From UBA12191 sp009937185 (lineage in GTDB: Bacteria; Planctomycetota; UBA8108; UBA1146): 64,000 nucleotides of DNA. Below are positions 27,538-36,823 of this stretch, piece after piece. Location: positions 24,845 through 88,844 of the forward strand of contig CALJGL010000010.1 in NCBI GenBank assembly GCA_938075155.1. The letters are read 5' to 3'. Made by a program: the position numbers and the translations under genes. Position 1 is the first letter of the stretch; each line of letters starts with the position of its first letter. The notes under the pieces are model-generated. The model saw only the letters and a list, made by a program, of their open reading frames with translations, made no database searches and was not told the origin of the DNA.

Positions 27538-27951
27538 TTAGGAGGTAGATCCGGGAAAGAGCGTTTGCCACCAATCAACATGTTGCAATTGGGACTCTAT
27601 TCGTTCTTTACGTGATCCGAGGTATTCGAAAGGGGGCGCGGTTTCAGCGTGTGAACCCGAAAGAATCAATATCACAGCCCGAGCATTGTACCGAACCCAG
27701 CGATCTTCGTCGGTCAGTACGGGGAACAGGAGTGGAACGTATTCACGATTCCCAGTTTGTTGAATCAGGTGAATTGTTTGCGTTCGTATGGCTGCATCCT
27801 GATTCAGTAGCCCCGGCCAGGTTCCTCCTCCATCGCTCACGATGAGAGAGGACGTTTGGCAACCCTGACCACATATTGTGAAGAGGATCAACAACGGTAA
27901 TACCCAGCGTAAGGGCCGCAGTAGATACTCATTGACGGGGTGTCTCTTCAT
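27538..27951 (-). CDS. Small lipoprotein with HEAT-like repeat
   Basis: This 137-residue protein has a signal segment (LPLLILFTICGQGC) ending in a lipobox-like CGQGC, so Cys31 is probably lipidated. The following residues, about 45-95, resemble a pair of HEAT helices (DRWVRYNARAVILIL). An ATG at 27951 follows GGGGACAGC. It lies 128 bp upstream of the MCE gene on the same strand and may be co-transcribed. No function can be named. Confidence 0.6.
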   Translation of the reverse strand: MKRHPVNEYLLRPLRWVLPLLILFTICGQGCQTSSLIVSDGGGTWPGLLNQDAAIRTQTIHLIQQTGNREYVPLLFPVLTDEDRWVRYNARAVILILSGSHAETAPPFEYLGSRKERIESQLQHVDWWQTLFPGSTS

Positions 27952-28084
27952 GCTGTCCCCTTTCAGGATCCTATTTTCGCAATTCTGACACGAGGGTCAA
28001 GGTCGGGGTTGGTGGAGGTGACCGATGGGAGGTGATAGCCTGCTGGGGTTACCACAGGAAACGGTATTGAATTTGGGGTTTTTA

Positions 28085-29137
28085 ATGGGGCCGCTGGAAT
28101 GCGATCATCTTGTTGTTGGGGCCGGTTCTACCGGTCTTGCTGTCGTGGATCATTTGCTCCGCAGAGAAGCGGGCTCAGTGCTTCTGATCGACAGCCATGA
28201 AACCCCTCAATCTCGCTTAGGAGCCCCTAGAGCTCCTCTCATTCCCGCTGAAGGTGATCGTTGGTCTCGGTGGAGTCGTCGAGGTCAAGAGCTCTATGAG
28301 GGCTGGGACAGCTGGCTTGAGATCGACCCCGGACTTCGCAGAAGCGGAGTGTTGATCATGGGGGAACAGTCCGCGACCGATGGTGAAATTTTAGATTCCG
28401 AAAAAATGAAGCATCGCTGGTCCGGATTGAGTGACACCGATTCGTGGGCCACATTTCTGGGACATGGAGCCACTGTGGATGCCATGGAGGTGACCAGTGC
28501 TCTGATGTGGCGCATGAGAAAAGGTGGAGGCCGTTTCCATGGAGGAGCCGCATTGCATTCTCTCGAAGAGGCTTCAGATGGAGTCCATTTTTCCACTTCG
28601 AGACGTGAAGGTTTTGCTTCTCATGTCTTTCTCTGTATCGGTGCTCATTCGACCAAACTTCTTGAAGGCTTTGGTGTGCGCCATGGCCATCGGCTTGAAA
28701 CAGTTTCTGAGTTCACTCTGGCTTGGGACGGCGAGGTGCCACCCTTGATTCATTGGCCCAAAGAAAGAGCGGTCTTGTTTCGATCATCGAAAGATGAAGT
28801 GGAAATCTTACTTCAGGCAGATTTAGAGGATGCGGATCTACCCGGCCCTCTGCCGGATCCCACTGTTTGTTGGGAGGCTCTCTCTGAATTCCGAAAGAAA
28901 TGGTGCTCTTGGCTTCCACCGTTGGAAGTCGCCGCTGTAAAGCGAGCAAGAGCACGGCATCGAGTTTCTTTCTCGGCAGAATCTAGCACTCTCTATGCGA
29001 GTGCCGGAGGCCGAATAGTCATGCCAGGCTCTTGTGGCGAGCACAGCGAGTTACTTTTTCCTGTGATGGCAGAAGAGGCCGTCGAGCAGGTCCTTGCCGG
29101 CAGTACTGGTGGACTTCTAGAGGATCTTGAAGGGTAA
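28085..29137 (+). CDS. FAD-dependent oxidoreductase (DAO family)
   Basis: The 350-residue protein starts at ATG 28085 (MGPLECDHLVVGAGSTG) and shows the GxGxxG dinucleotide-binding motif GAGSTGLAVVDHLL at residues about 12-25, followed by an acidic strand end (LLIDSHE). A second conserved region near the C-terminus (GGRIVMPGSCGEHSELLFPV) fits the flavin-contact glycine-rich segment. The family includes D-amino-acid dehydrogenases and glycine oxidases; the substrate is not clear. An aminotransferase gene starts 4 bp after its stop, so the two are co-translated. A longer frame from 28025 is possible. Confidence 0.7.
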   Translation: MGPLECDHLVVGAGSTGLAVVDHLLRREAGSVLLIDSHETPQSRLGAPRAPLIPAEGDRWSRWSRRGQELYEGWDSWLEIDPGLRRSGVLIMGEQSATDGEILDSEKMKHRWSGLSDTDSWATFLGHGATVDAMEVTSALMWRMRKGGGRFHGGAALHSLEEASDGVHFSTSRREGFASHVFLCIGAHSTKLLEGFGVRHGHRLETVSEFTLAWDGEVPPLIHWPKERAVLFRSSKDEVEILLQADLEDADLPGPLPDPTVCWEALSEFRKKWCSWLPPLEVAAVKRARARHRVSFSAESSTLYASAGGRIVMPGSCGEHSELLFPVMAEEAVEQVLAGSTGGLLEDLEG

Positions 29138-29141
29138 CGAA

Positions 29142-30029
29142 ATGGTCACTGATCAAGAGAACCCTCGTTCATGGTTTTGGCATGACGGCGTGAAATCTAT
29201 TTTAACAGATGCACGCATTTCGTTTATGACACCTGCATTGTTGTATGGTGAATCCGCATTCGAAACGATACGGATTGAAAATGGTGTTCCATTGTTCTTG
29301 GAGGACCATCTCTCCCGTCTGGAGTCTTCCTTAGAGTCATTAGAGATCGAGGTGAATGATTGCTCTCAGCGAGTGAAGAGAGGAATCCAGGAGTTGTCTG
29401 TCGAAATGGAAAAAGACATACTTTGGAGAATTAGAGTTACCGTGTTTCGTGATTCGGTCTCAATGAATGGGCTCGATTTTAAGTCAACGGATGGGCACGT
29501 TTTCATCACGGCAACGCCTCTCAAAGTTGACGAAGATCCGAGCGGCATTTCCGCCAAAGTAGTCAACGTGAAGAAGATTCCCCCTGAGTGCCTTGACCCT
29601 TCCATTAAGCATGGAAACTACCTGAACAATCTGATCGCTCAGAGGGAAGCGCGAAAAGCAGGGTTCGATGCTGCTGTGATGTTGACACTAGATGGTGATG
29701 TTGCCGAATCCGCGACCGCGAATATTTTCTGGTGTCGCGATCAAAACGTATATACATGTTCTCACGAATACGTGCTTCCGGGGATCACCCGTCAATGGGT
29801 CATCGAGCAATGTCATAAGCAAGGATTTCAGGTTCATGAAGGGTTGTTTTCGGTGAAGGAACTTTTCTTAGCAGACGAAATATTTTTCAGTTCTTCGATC
29901 CAAGGTCTCGCTTCGGTTTCGAAGCTCGATCATCAATCATGGAGCCATGCGCCCGGTCCAATGACCCGTAAATTGCGATCTTTATATCAAGAAAGTTGTC
30001 AATCGATGGCTGGCAGGAGTGTTCTCTGA
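29142..30029 (+). CDS. PLP-dependent aminotransferase, class IV
   Basis: A 295-residue fold-type IV aminotransferase or lyase of the IlvE/Dat/PabC group. The PLP lysine is probably in DPSIKHGNYLNNLIAQREA near residue 153, and AESATANIFWC and LPGITRQWVIE are the usual phosphate-binding segments. The start at 29142 has AGGG upstream; its last base overlaps the next gene as TGATG. The family does not tell whether it is a branched-chain or D-amino-acid aminotransferase or an aminodeoxychorismate lyase. Next to a DAO-family oxidase, a D-amino-acid role is possible. Confidence 0.8.
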   Translation: MVTDQENPRSWFWHDGVKSILTDARISFMTPALLYGESAFETIRIENGVPLFLEDHLSRLESSLESLEIEVNDCSQRVKRGIQELSVEMEKDILWRIRVTVFRDSVSMNGLDFKSTDGHVFITATPLKVDEDPSGISAKVVNVKKIPPECLDPSIKHGNYLNNLIAQREARKAGFDAAVMLTLDGDVAESATANIFWCRDQNVYTCSHEYVLPGITRQWVIEQCHKQGFQVHEGLFSVKELFLADEIFFSSSIQGLASVSKLDHQSWSHAPGPMTRKLRSLYQESCQSMAGRSVL

Positions 30030-31987
30030 TGGTGAAGGCTTGGATACCGACAACCGAAATCGTCGACGCGAGCAATATCGTCCGCTGGATGCGTGATCTG
30101 GGTCATGTGGTGGATGCCGAAAACCCTGCTGTTGCGGTCAATAAATTTATTCGCTGGAGTCAAGAATCGAGTGCTGACTTTTGGGATGCACTGATGTTGG
30201 ATCTTGGTGTGGTATGGACTCAAGGTTACGAACAAACAGTAGATCTTTCCAAGGGACCTGAATGGGCCGACTGGTTCGTGGGCGGTCGCACCAGTATCGC
30301 TTTGAATTGTGTGGATCTTCCAGCCTCCGAAAACCCTGACGATTTAGCTTTGGTAGGAGAGTCCGAGGACGGCACCGTTCGTCGTTGGACCTTTTCAGAA
30401 GCTGCGGATCATGTCGATCAACTCGCGGGTTTGCTTCGTTCGAGAGGAATTCGCCCCGGTGATCGTATTGGTTGCCTGATGCCGATGGTCGCAGAGGTGG
30501 CATTTGCCATGCTGGCGACTATGAAGGTCGGTGCCGTGTTTGTCCCTATATTTAGTGGATACGCGGCCCCATCCGTTCGAGAAAGGCTCGAAGACGCTTC
30601 TGCGAAATTATTGTTTACGGCAGATGTAGGTTTTCGTAGAGGAAAGTCTTTCGACCTGAAATCTCATGCTGACGCTGCTTTAGAAAACCTAGAATGTGTT
30701 GATTCCGTGATTGTCCTGAAGAGGGGTGATGGAAGTTGTTCCATGACGCCGGATCGAGATCTCTGGTGGGATGATTCTCTTCAACAGGAGTTTGCTGATA
30801 CGAGCACTGAAATGATGCGGGCTATGGATCCCGCCTTGATGATCTATACCAGTGGAACCACTGGTAAACCAAAAGGAACAATCCATACCCATGCCGGCTG
30901 TATGGCACAAATGGGCAAAGAACTGCGGTTTAATTTTGACGTTGGAAAGCCAGATGATCTTTTTTGGTGGTTCACCGATATCGGCTGGATGATGGGACCT
31001 TGGGAGATCATCGGTTGTTGGCTCAACAGAACTGCTTTTCTTGTCTGTGAGGGGGCTCCTGATTACCCCGCTCCCGATCGACTTTGGAAAATGGTGGAGC
31101 AACATCGTGTCACACACCTTGGAATCAGTCCCACTGCGATTCGATTACTGATGCGATCAGGGGCGGATGTTCTCGAAGGAATCGATCTCTCTTCTTTAAG
31201 AATTCTGGGATCCACGGGTGAGCCTTGGGATCCCGATAGTTATCGTTGGTTTTATGAAAACATCGGCAATTCCCAGCTGCCTGTGATCAATATCTCCGGA
31301 GGCACGGACATCGTAGGGTGTTTCCTCGCACCTTTACCTGTTCTCCCCATCAAGGAAACGTCTCTTCAGTCTCCCGGTTTAGGAATGGATATCGACGTCT
31401 TCAACGATGAGGGCGAGCCTATCCGAGAAGAAGTAGGGTATCTCGTTTGTAAAAACCCGGCGCCATCGATGACTCGTTCATTATGGAAAGCCGATACGAA
31501 ATACATCGAAACCTATTGGTCACGTTTCCCAGGAATTTGGAATCATGGTGACTGGGCGCGAGTTGAAGCGGATGGGCAGTGGTACCTCTCTGGTCGTGCT
31601 GATGACACGCTAAATATTGCGGGTCGCAGAGTCGGCCCGGGTGAAGTCGAGTCGGCATTGATGGAGCATGCTAGTGTGAGTGAAGCCGCCGCTATTGGTG
31701 TACCAGATGATTTGAAGGGCACAGAGCTGATTTGCTTTGTCGTTTTACATGAAGCGACTATTGAGAGTGACGAACTGCGGGAAGAATTGAAGGATCAAGT
31801 CACTTCGGCACTCGGAAAAGTCGATAGACCCAAATCCATCTTCTTTGTCGACGACCTACCAAAAACTAGAAGTGCAAAGATCGTACGTCGATTGATTCGC
31901 GCTCGTCACTTGGGCGATATGAACATGGGAGACCTCAGCAGTATCGCAAACCCTGACGCCCTCGATGGAATCTCTCGCAGCCGATAG
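30029..31987 (+). CDS. Acetyl-CoA synthetase-like acyl-CoA ligase
   Basis: The 652-residue adenylate-forming enzyme activates a short carboxylic acid to its CoA ester. The N-terminal part (residues about 75-100; WADWFVGGRTSIALNCVD) resembles acetyl-CoA synthetase. The P-loop reads YTSGTTGKPKGTIHTH (about 272), the hinge SGRADDTLNIAGRRVGPGE (about 537) and the acetylation-site lysine lies in PKTRSAKIVRRL near the C-terminus. The start ATG at 30029 has GGAG upstream and overlaps the aminotransferase stop. The chosen acid is likely acetate or propionate but this is not proven. Confidence 0.85.
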   Translation: MVKAWIPTTEIVDASNIVRWMRDLGHVVDAENPAVAVNKFIRWSQESSADFWDALMLDLGVVWTQGYEQTVDLSKGPEWADWFVGGRTSIALNCVDLPASENPDDLALVGESEDGTVRRWTFSEAADHVDQLAGLLRSRGIRPGDRIGCLMPMVAEVAFAMLATMKVGAVFVPIFSGYAAPSVRERLEDASAKLLFTADVGFRRGKSFDLKSHADAALENLECVDSVIVLKRGDGSCSMTPDRDLWWDDSLQQEFADTSTEMMRAMDPALMIYTSGTTGKPKGTIHTHAGCMAQMGKELRFNFDVGKPDDLFWWFTDIGWMMGPWEIIGCWLNRTAFLVCEGAPDYPAPDRLWKMVEQHRVTHLGISPTAIRLLMRSGADVLEGIDLSSLRILGSTGEPWDPDSYRWFYENIGNSQLPVINISGGTDIVGCFLAPLPVLPIKETSLQSPGLGMDIDVFNDEGEPIREEVGYLVCKNPAPSMTRSLWKADTKYIETYWSRFPGIWNHGDWARVEADGQWYLSGRADDTLNIAGRRVGPGEVESALMEHASVSEAAAIGVPDDLKGTELICFVVLHEATIESDELREELKDQVTSALGKVDRPKSIFFVDDLPKTRSAKIVRRLIRARHLGDMNMGDLSSIANPDALDGISRSR

Positions 31988-32004
31988 GCTCCAAGCTGAG
32001 CGTT

Positions 32005-33336
32005 TTACTTCTCGTCGGTTTTTGACACGCCTAGGAATGCTCTCGGGTCGGCGGCATCTCGCAATCCGTCACCTAAGAAATTGTATGCGAGTACAGCCAA
32101 GAAAATAAAGAAGCCTGGAGTGATCAACCATGGGTTGTATTTCATCACTTCAGTGACTTGGCAATCCTTGAGAAGCAAACCCCATGAAGAGTCCGGCTCG
32201 GTGATCCCGAATCCGAGGTAAGACAAAGCCACCTCTCCAAGAATGTAATACGGAACATAGAGGGTGGCGGTGACGATCACGATGGAGGCTGTATTCGGTA
32301 GTAAGTGTCTAATGATGACACGCAGTGAGGACCCTCCAAGAGAGCGTGCTGCTAAGGCATACTCACTTTCTCTGAGACTGAGAACCATACCCCTAATCAT
32401 TCTTCCTGTGCTGGCCCAACCGACGATAGCCAGAATGGCCACGATCATGATGTATGTCTGTCGAGAACTGAGATCGTTAGGAAGCGCATATCGCAGTGTC
32501 AGGATTAAGTAAAGACCCGGAATGGCGAGAAGCAATTCGACCAGTCTCATCAGAAGGAAATCCCAGATTCCGCCAAAGTAACCGGCGAGTCCGCCGATGA
32601 AGAGACCGATCGTGATACTGATAAATATACCTATGAGTCCCACTGACAGAGAGACCTGCCCGCCGTAAAGAATACGGGTCCATAGATCTCGTCCGAGAAT
32701 ATCTGTCCCCATCATGAAGAGGCCGTAGTGAAGATTGTCGACTTTGGGACAATCCTCGTTCTTGAGACCCATCAGTTGGAAATTCCCGTGAATTTTGAAG
32801 AAACCACAAAGGCTGAAAACTTCGTGTCTTTCGTCAGATCCAATAAAGAAACGGATCGGGATCGAGATATTTCTGTCTTCGGCGAGGAGGTACTCCATCT
32901 CTCCATATTCATCCCAGGATTCGTACTCTCTGAGTGGATGGACATGGGGGCGAAGTGTGAAGGAACCTGAGGAATCATGAAAATGAACCCCGCCGGTGAA
33001 CCAGTCCCAACGTTTTTCATAAGTGGAAAGAATCACCTCTTCGAAGTTCTCGTCTTCACCGATCAGTTCTCCCGTTTTGGCGACGGAGTATCCTCCGAGC
33101 AGCATCGGACCGTACTTGACGGTGTATTTGTTGGTTTCGTTCATTCCGTAAGGAGCGATGAAACCACCAAAGCTGCACATGAGGTAAAGCGAGACGAGGA
33201 TAAACAATCCTACCATCGCTAATTTGTTCTTACGCAAACGGTGCCAGAGTATTTCCCAAGGTCCGCGTGGTGGAGGCATATCTGAGTGTTGGCTGTCTGT
33301 ATTTTGGTTGTCGGGGTTTTGGCTGGAGTCATTCAT
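32005..33336 (-). CDS. Peptide ABC transporter permease, OppC/DppC type with extra domain (set A)
   Basis: A 443-residue inner-membrane permease of a peptide importer. An N-terminal helix (residues about 38-58) is followed by a loop of about 150 residues that normal OppC (about 300) lacks. The core then begins with GTDILGRDLWTRILYGG near residue 210. The coupling-helix EAA motif reads ARSLGGSSLRVIIRHLLPN, and the protein ends in FNFLGDGLRDA-like FLGDGLRDAADPRAF. The ATG at 33336 directly joins the oppB stop. The inserted region is charged and probably periplasmic. Confidence 0.85.
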   Translation of the reverse strand: MNDSSQNPDNQNTDSQHSDMPPPRGPWEILWHRLRKNKLAMVGLFILVSLYLMCSFGGFIAPYGMNETNKYTVKYGPMLLGGYSVAKTGELIGEDENFEEVILSTYEKRWDWFTGGVHFHDSSGSFTLRPHVHPLREYESWDEYGEMEYLLAEDRNISIPIRFFIGSDERHEVFSLCGFFKIHGNFQLMGLKNEDCPKVDNLHYGLFMMGTDILGRDLWTRILYGGQVSLSVGLIGIFISITIGLFIGGLAGYFGGIWDFLLMRLVELLLAIPGLYLILTLRYALPNDLSSRQTYIMIVAILAIVGWASTGRMIRGMVLSLRESEYALAARSLGGSSLRVIIRHLLPNTASIVIVTATLYVPYYILGEVALSYLGFGITEPDSSWGLLLKDCQVTEVMKYNPWLITPGFFIFLAVLAYNFLGDGLRDAADPRAFLGVSKTDEK

Positions 33337-34511
33337 TAGGACAACCTTACCCTCGGGTCAACAACCGCCAGCAATAGATCTGCGATCAAATTTCCGAAGA
33401 CCAGCAACAAGGTCGAGATCAATACGCTAGCGAGTACCAAGGGTTCATCTTTAGCACTGATGGCTTCGAAAATGAGGCGACCCAGTCCAGGCCAATTCAT
33501 CACAATCTCAACAAGAAGCGAACCGCTGAGTAGGCTGGCCAATGAGTATCCAAACAGAGTGACAAGCGGATTGACGGCGTTTCTGAAGGCATGTTTGAAA
33601 AGTACGCCGTTGTTTGAAACACCTTTGGCTCTCGCCGTTCTGACATAATCCTGACTCAGTGCTTCGATCATGTTGCCACGTGCCTGCCGCATATATCCTG
33701 CCATGGAAGAGGTGCCGAGTACTAATGCGGGAAGAATGAGATGGTGAGCCCGGTCACTGATTTTTCCCCAAAATCCAAAGGTGTCGTAATCGAGAGATCG
33801 CATGTCTCCGATGGGGAAAAGCCCCGTATAGGAGGCAAAGAGCATCGCCAAGAGCGCAAAGAAGACTGTCGGAATCGACAATCCCAAAAATGCGATGATA
33901 CCTGCGGAGTGGTCGAGTCGAGAGTTTGGTTTAACGGCAGCAAAGACTCCGAGTGGGATGCCTAATCCGTAGGCAATTAGGAGTGCTGCGATAGAGAGTG
34001 TCAGAGTGTTTAGAAGTCGCTCTTTAATGATCCCAAAGACAGGGCGATTGAACTTATAGGAAATACCGAAATCGAGTGTCATGGCATTTACGAGCCATGA
34101 AAAGAATCCTTCGATCGCACCGACCTTGCGATAGACCACGGCTTCGTCGTCGCATTGGTAGTTTGCTGAATTGATGTTGAACTTTAGAAGGGAGCGACTC
34201 GCTTCCTTCGCGTTCACAACAGTGCCGTCTTTTAAAATTTGCGGTCTGTATTCACCGGTATCTTCGAACTTCCACTCATGGCCTTGGTCCGAAAAGGTGC
34301 CGAGGGCGACGAGTTCTGACCGGTTGAGCCGAATCAGGAGACCCGCATTTTCCTTTTGCCTCAGAACCTCAGTAGTGGACCGAGCGGGGTCCGCTTCCAT
34401 CTGGCTGTAGAAATCTCCGGGTGCTTGCTTGAGAAGCAAGAACGTGAGAAGTGAGACCACCAAAACCAAAGGTGGAATCGAGAGAAGTCTGCGCAGGCTG
34501 AAGGTCAGCAA
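33336..34511 (-). CDS. Peptide ABC transporter permease, OppB/DppB type (set A)
   Basis: A 391-residue permease with the family N-terminus (FSLRRLLSIPPLVLVVSLLT) and the EAA segment DYVRTARAKGVSNNGVLFKH near residue 295. The extracytoplasmic loop after helix 1 is about 90 residues longer than usual and holds a charged segment (residues about 40-135) before LDFGISYKFNRPVFGI. It lies between the binding protein gene (16 bp upstream) and oppC. No ATPase gene is linked to set A. Confidence 0.85.
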   Translation of the reverse strand: MLTFSLRRLLSIPPLVLVVSLLTFLLLKQAPGDFYSQMEADPARSTTEVLRQKENAGLLIRLNRSELVALGTFSDQGHEWKFEDTGEYRPQILKDGTVVNAKEASRSLLKFNINSANYQCDDEAVVYRKVGAIEGFFSWLVNAMTLDFGISYKFNRPVFGIIKERLLNTLTLSIAALLIAYGLGIPLGVFAAVKPNSRLDHSAGIIAFLGLSIPTVFFALLAMLFASYTGLFPIGDMRSLDYDTFGFWGKISDRAHHLILPALVLGTSSMAGYMRQARGNMIEALSQDYVRTARAKGVSNNGVLFKHAFRNAVNPLVTLFGYSLASLLSGSLLVEIVMNWPGLGRLIFEAISAKDEPLVLASVLISTLLLVFGNLIADLLLAVVDPRVRLS

Positions 34512-34527
34512 GAGGTTATCTCCGAGT

Positions 34528-36501
34528 TCAGGGGGATTTTTTCCAAAGACTTTCGATGTTCCAAGTCAACATTGGACGCAAGAGGCTGGGCCACAGATTT
34601 CCGAGCCGATCCTTTTGAACTACAGCGTATGAGTTCGCAGCAATCAGGTAGATCATCGGAATGTTTTGACCGATCAATTCTTGAACTTCGTCGTAGTACT
34701 TCTTGCGCACTTTGTTGTCGAGTTCTCCATCCATCATGGCCATGAGCTCGTCGATGCGTGCTTCCCATTCCGTGGCAGGTTCCGGTTGTTGTGGATACCA
34801 AGCATGAAGGCGGCCGCTGGAGAGGGTGATGTTTTTGCCATTGGCGGGGTCGGGTGGAACGCCTGATCCCCAACCGAGCAGAATCATATCCCATTTATGG
34901 CTGTCTCTAAGGCTGGTCACGAGGTCATTGAAAATGATGGGTTTGAAGTTGACGTCGAGACCAGCGCTTTTTAGGTTCTTGCTGAGCAGGTTTCCGACTT
35001 GTTGGCGAAGGTTATTCTCAACATTGGTATTCAACGAGAATGAAATTTTTCGACCTTTGTCATCTTCGCGGATACCGTCACCGTCTTTGTCGATCCATCC
35101 CAATTCGTCGAGAAGCGCTCCTGCTTTCTCAAGTGAGTGTGGGTATTTCTGAACACCATTGTGATACCAACTGATATTACCGGGAGTAATGCTGGACCAT
35201 ATGGGAGTCGCTCGGCCTTGGAATGCTGTTCTCTTGATGCCGTCTCGATCGATGGCGTGGTTGACCGCCTGGCGAAACTTGAGATTGTTGAACCAGTATG
35301 ATTTTGCGGGATCGACAAATGGTTCTCCAGAGTCTGCGTCTTTTCCCGGATGAAGATTGAAGCATACCCAATTGGAATTCAGGCTCACTCCCAATCGTAC
35401 CAGGTCTGCTGCGTTACTCTTCTCCATAGCCAAGGCTTCTTTGAAGTGGTCCGCTGGCAAGTCCATGAAGATGTCTAATTCGCCAGCTTCAAACTTTTGC
35501 CAATGGAGATTGACGTCCTTCACAAGGACGATCACAACTTGATCAAGGTAAGGCAAACGCTGTTGACGAGCATCGACCTTCCAGTAGTACGGATTGCGTT
35601 CGTACACGATCTTTTCTGCGGGAATGTATTGTTTGAGGATGAATGGACCACAGCCGATGAGGTCGGCGGGATCACCATTGGAGGTCATTTGTTGGAGGAG
35701 AGTCGGGTCCTCTGCTTGAAGGTGGGTGTTCCACTTGTGTTCAGGAATGATGCTGGCATTGCCGACGTGAGTCAGGAACTGTGAGTCAATTCTATCCAGT
35801 GTGAAAACGAGGGCGTTTCTGTCTTTATCTGCGGAAACCTTAGGTAAAGTACCCGTGATCGGATGCTTGAAGCCATCTTTGATACTGGTGGCAATCTTGG
35901 GATGAAAAATTGCTTGGAAAGAAAACAGGGCATCCTCGACATCGCAAACTTCTCCGTCTGACCAACGGATGCCGTCTCTCATGAAAAATGTCCAGGTGAG
36001 AAGATCGTCTGAAATCTCCCATGATTTCGCCAACTCAGGCTCGGCTTCCCATTTTCCATTGTTGTAGGAAACGAGGGAGGAGAAGGCGAGGGCTCTAATC
36101 TCCTGATCAGTCGCACCTTTGGGTTCGACAGGGTTGAATGTTTCCACTTCACCGAGAATCGCGTAGACCAACCGTCCGCCGTAGGTTCCTGTGCGATTTT
36201 TGACGCTGGCATCAGGGCTGAGACTTCCGGCGAAGGGCGGAGTGGGGGTGCCCACTGGGAGATTCATGTCGACTGTTGGCTCGGGTTGCTTGTCCCTTTT
36301 GTTACGAATCCGCACCACAGGCTTTTTTGCGACAGGATTGTCGAGGGTCTCTGTTGCGCCGTTTGGGGAGCTCGATTCTGTATTTTTGGCCCCTTCTTGT
36401 TTGACGCATCCGCCGATCAAGAGCAGAAGGAGGGTCAATTGGAGAATCTTTGTCATAGAGTTCTGACAAGAGACTTTTGGAAGTCTGAAAAGTGAATGCA
36501 T
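34528..36501 (-). CDS. Peptide-binding lipoprotein, OppA/DppA family (set A)
   Basis: This 657-residue solute-binding protein of family SBP_bac_5 captures peptides outside the membrane. The signal segment LLLLLIGGC carries the lipobox, so the cysteine near residue 32 is lipidated. The conserved phrase KDGDGIREDDKGRKISFSLN and the ATSIKDGFKHPI region fit OppA-type proteins. Two starts are possible: 36501, with GAGGT four bases upstream, and 36456 closer to the signal peptide. The ribosome site favours 36501. It heads set A, divergent from set B. Confidence 0.87.
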   Translation of the reverse strand: MHSLFRLPKVSCQNSMTKILQLTLLLLLIGGCVKQEGAKNTESSSPNGATETLDNPVAKKPVVRIRNKRDKQPEPTVDMNLPVGTPTPPFAGSLSPDASVKNRTGTYGGRLVYAILGEVETFNPVEPKGATDQEIRALAFSSLVSYNNGKWEAEPELAKSWEISDDLLTWTFFMRDGIRWSDGEVCDVEDALFSFQAIFHPKIATSIKDGFKHPITGTLPKVSADKDRNALVFTLDRIDSQFLTHVGNASIIPEHKWNTHLQAEDPTLLQQMTSNGDPADLIGCGPFILKQYIPAEKIVYERNPYYWKVDARQQRLPYLDQVVIVLVKDVNLHWQKFEAGELDIFMDLPADHFKEALAMEKSNAADLVRLGVSLNSNWVCFNLHPGKDADSGEPFVDPAKSYWFNNLKFRQAVNHAIDRDGIKRTAFQGRATPIWSSITPGNISWYHNGVQKYPHSLEKAGALLDELGWIDKDGDGIREDDKGRKISFSLNTNVENNLRQQVGNLLSKNLKSAGLDVNFKPIIFNDLVTSLRDSHKWDMILLGWGSGVPPDPANGKNITLSSGRLHAWYPQQPEPATEWEARIDELMAMMDGELDNKVRKKYYDEVQELIGQNIPMIYLIAANSYAVVQKDRLGNLWPSLLRPMLTWNIESLWKKSP

Positions 36502-36504
36502 TTG

Positions 36505-36536
36505 ACCTCAGTTTTCTGGAACCTCAGTTTTTTGAA
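36505..36536. repeat. 16-bp direct duplication upstream of set A
   Basis: Two adjacent 16-bp copies, acctcagttttctgga and acctcagttttttgaa, differ at two positions. On the minus strand the first copy carries the TGAGGT that serves as ribosome site of the set A binding protein gene. Confidence 0.8.
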
Positions 36537-36561
36537 CTCATGGAGTATTTGCGGTGCAGGC

Positions 36562-36609
36562 CTGATTCAAGGCAGCACTGATTCAGGGCAGCGCTGATTC
36601 AGGGTTCTG
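36562..36609. repeat. 16-bp tandem repeat, three copies
   Basis: The unit ctgattcagggcagcg occurs at 36562, 36578 and 36594; the first copy has aa for gg and ends gca, the third ends gttctg. The array lies between the divergent set A and set B transporter operons. Confidence 0.85.
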
Positions 36610-36738
36610 GTTCGCAGACTCTCCGGGAATGGGAGGATAACGCATTCCACGACGATGGCCATGGTAATCGTGAGCCTAGCAGGAGCAGAATACGGCATAT
36701 ATTGGCCGGGATGGTCGAACTGGAAGCCTGTTTAGTTT

Positions 36739-36790
36739 AAGGTGCCCTCCCGATAGCGCACCCGGAAGAAGCGTTCCCCGGGTGCACCTT
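36739..36790 (+). other. Structured leader before set B binding protein
   Basis: GCACCCGG (36758-36765) pairs with CCGGGTGC (36778-36785) around a 12-base loop, and an outer AAGGT (36739-36743) pairs with ACCTT (36786-36790). An alternative pairing of GGTGC at 36741-36745 with GCACC at 36758-36762 is also possible. It ends about 33 bases before the ATG at 36824. It could be a leader hairpin or attenuator; no poly-T follows and no known riboswitch family was recognised. Confidence 0.4.
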
Positions 36791-36823
36791 TCTGTGACGG
36801 GGTGCGAAGAGGAGAAGTTTCTG

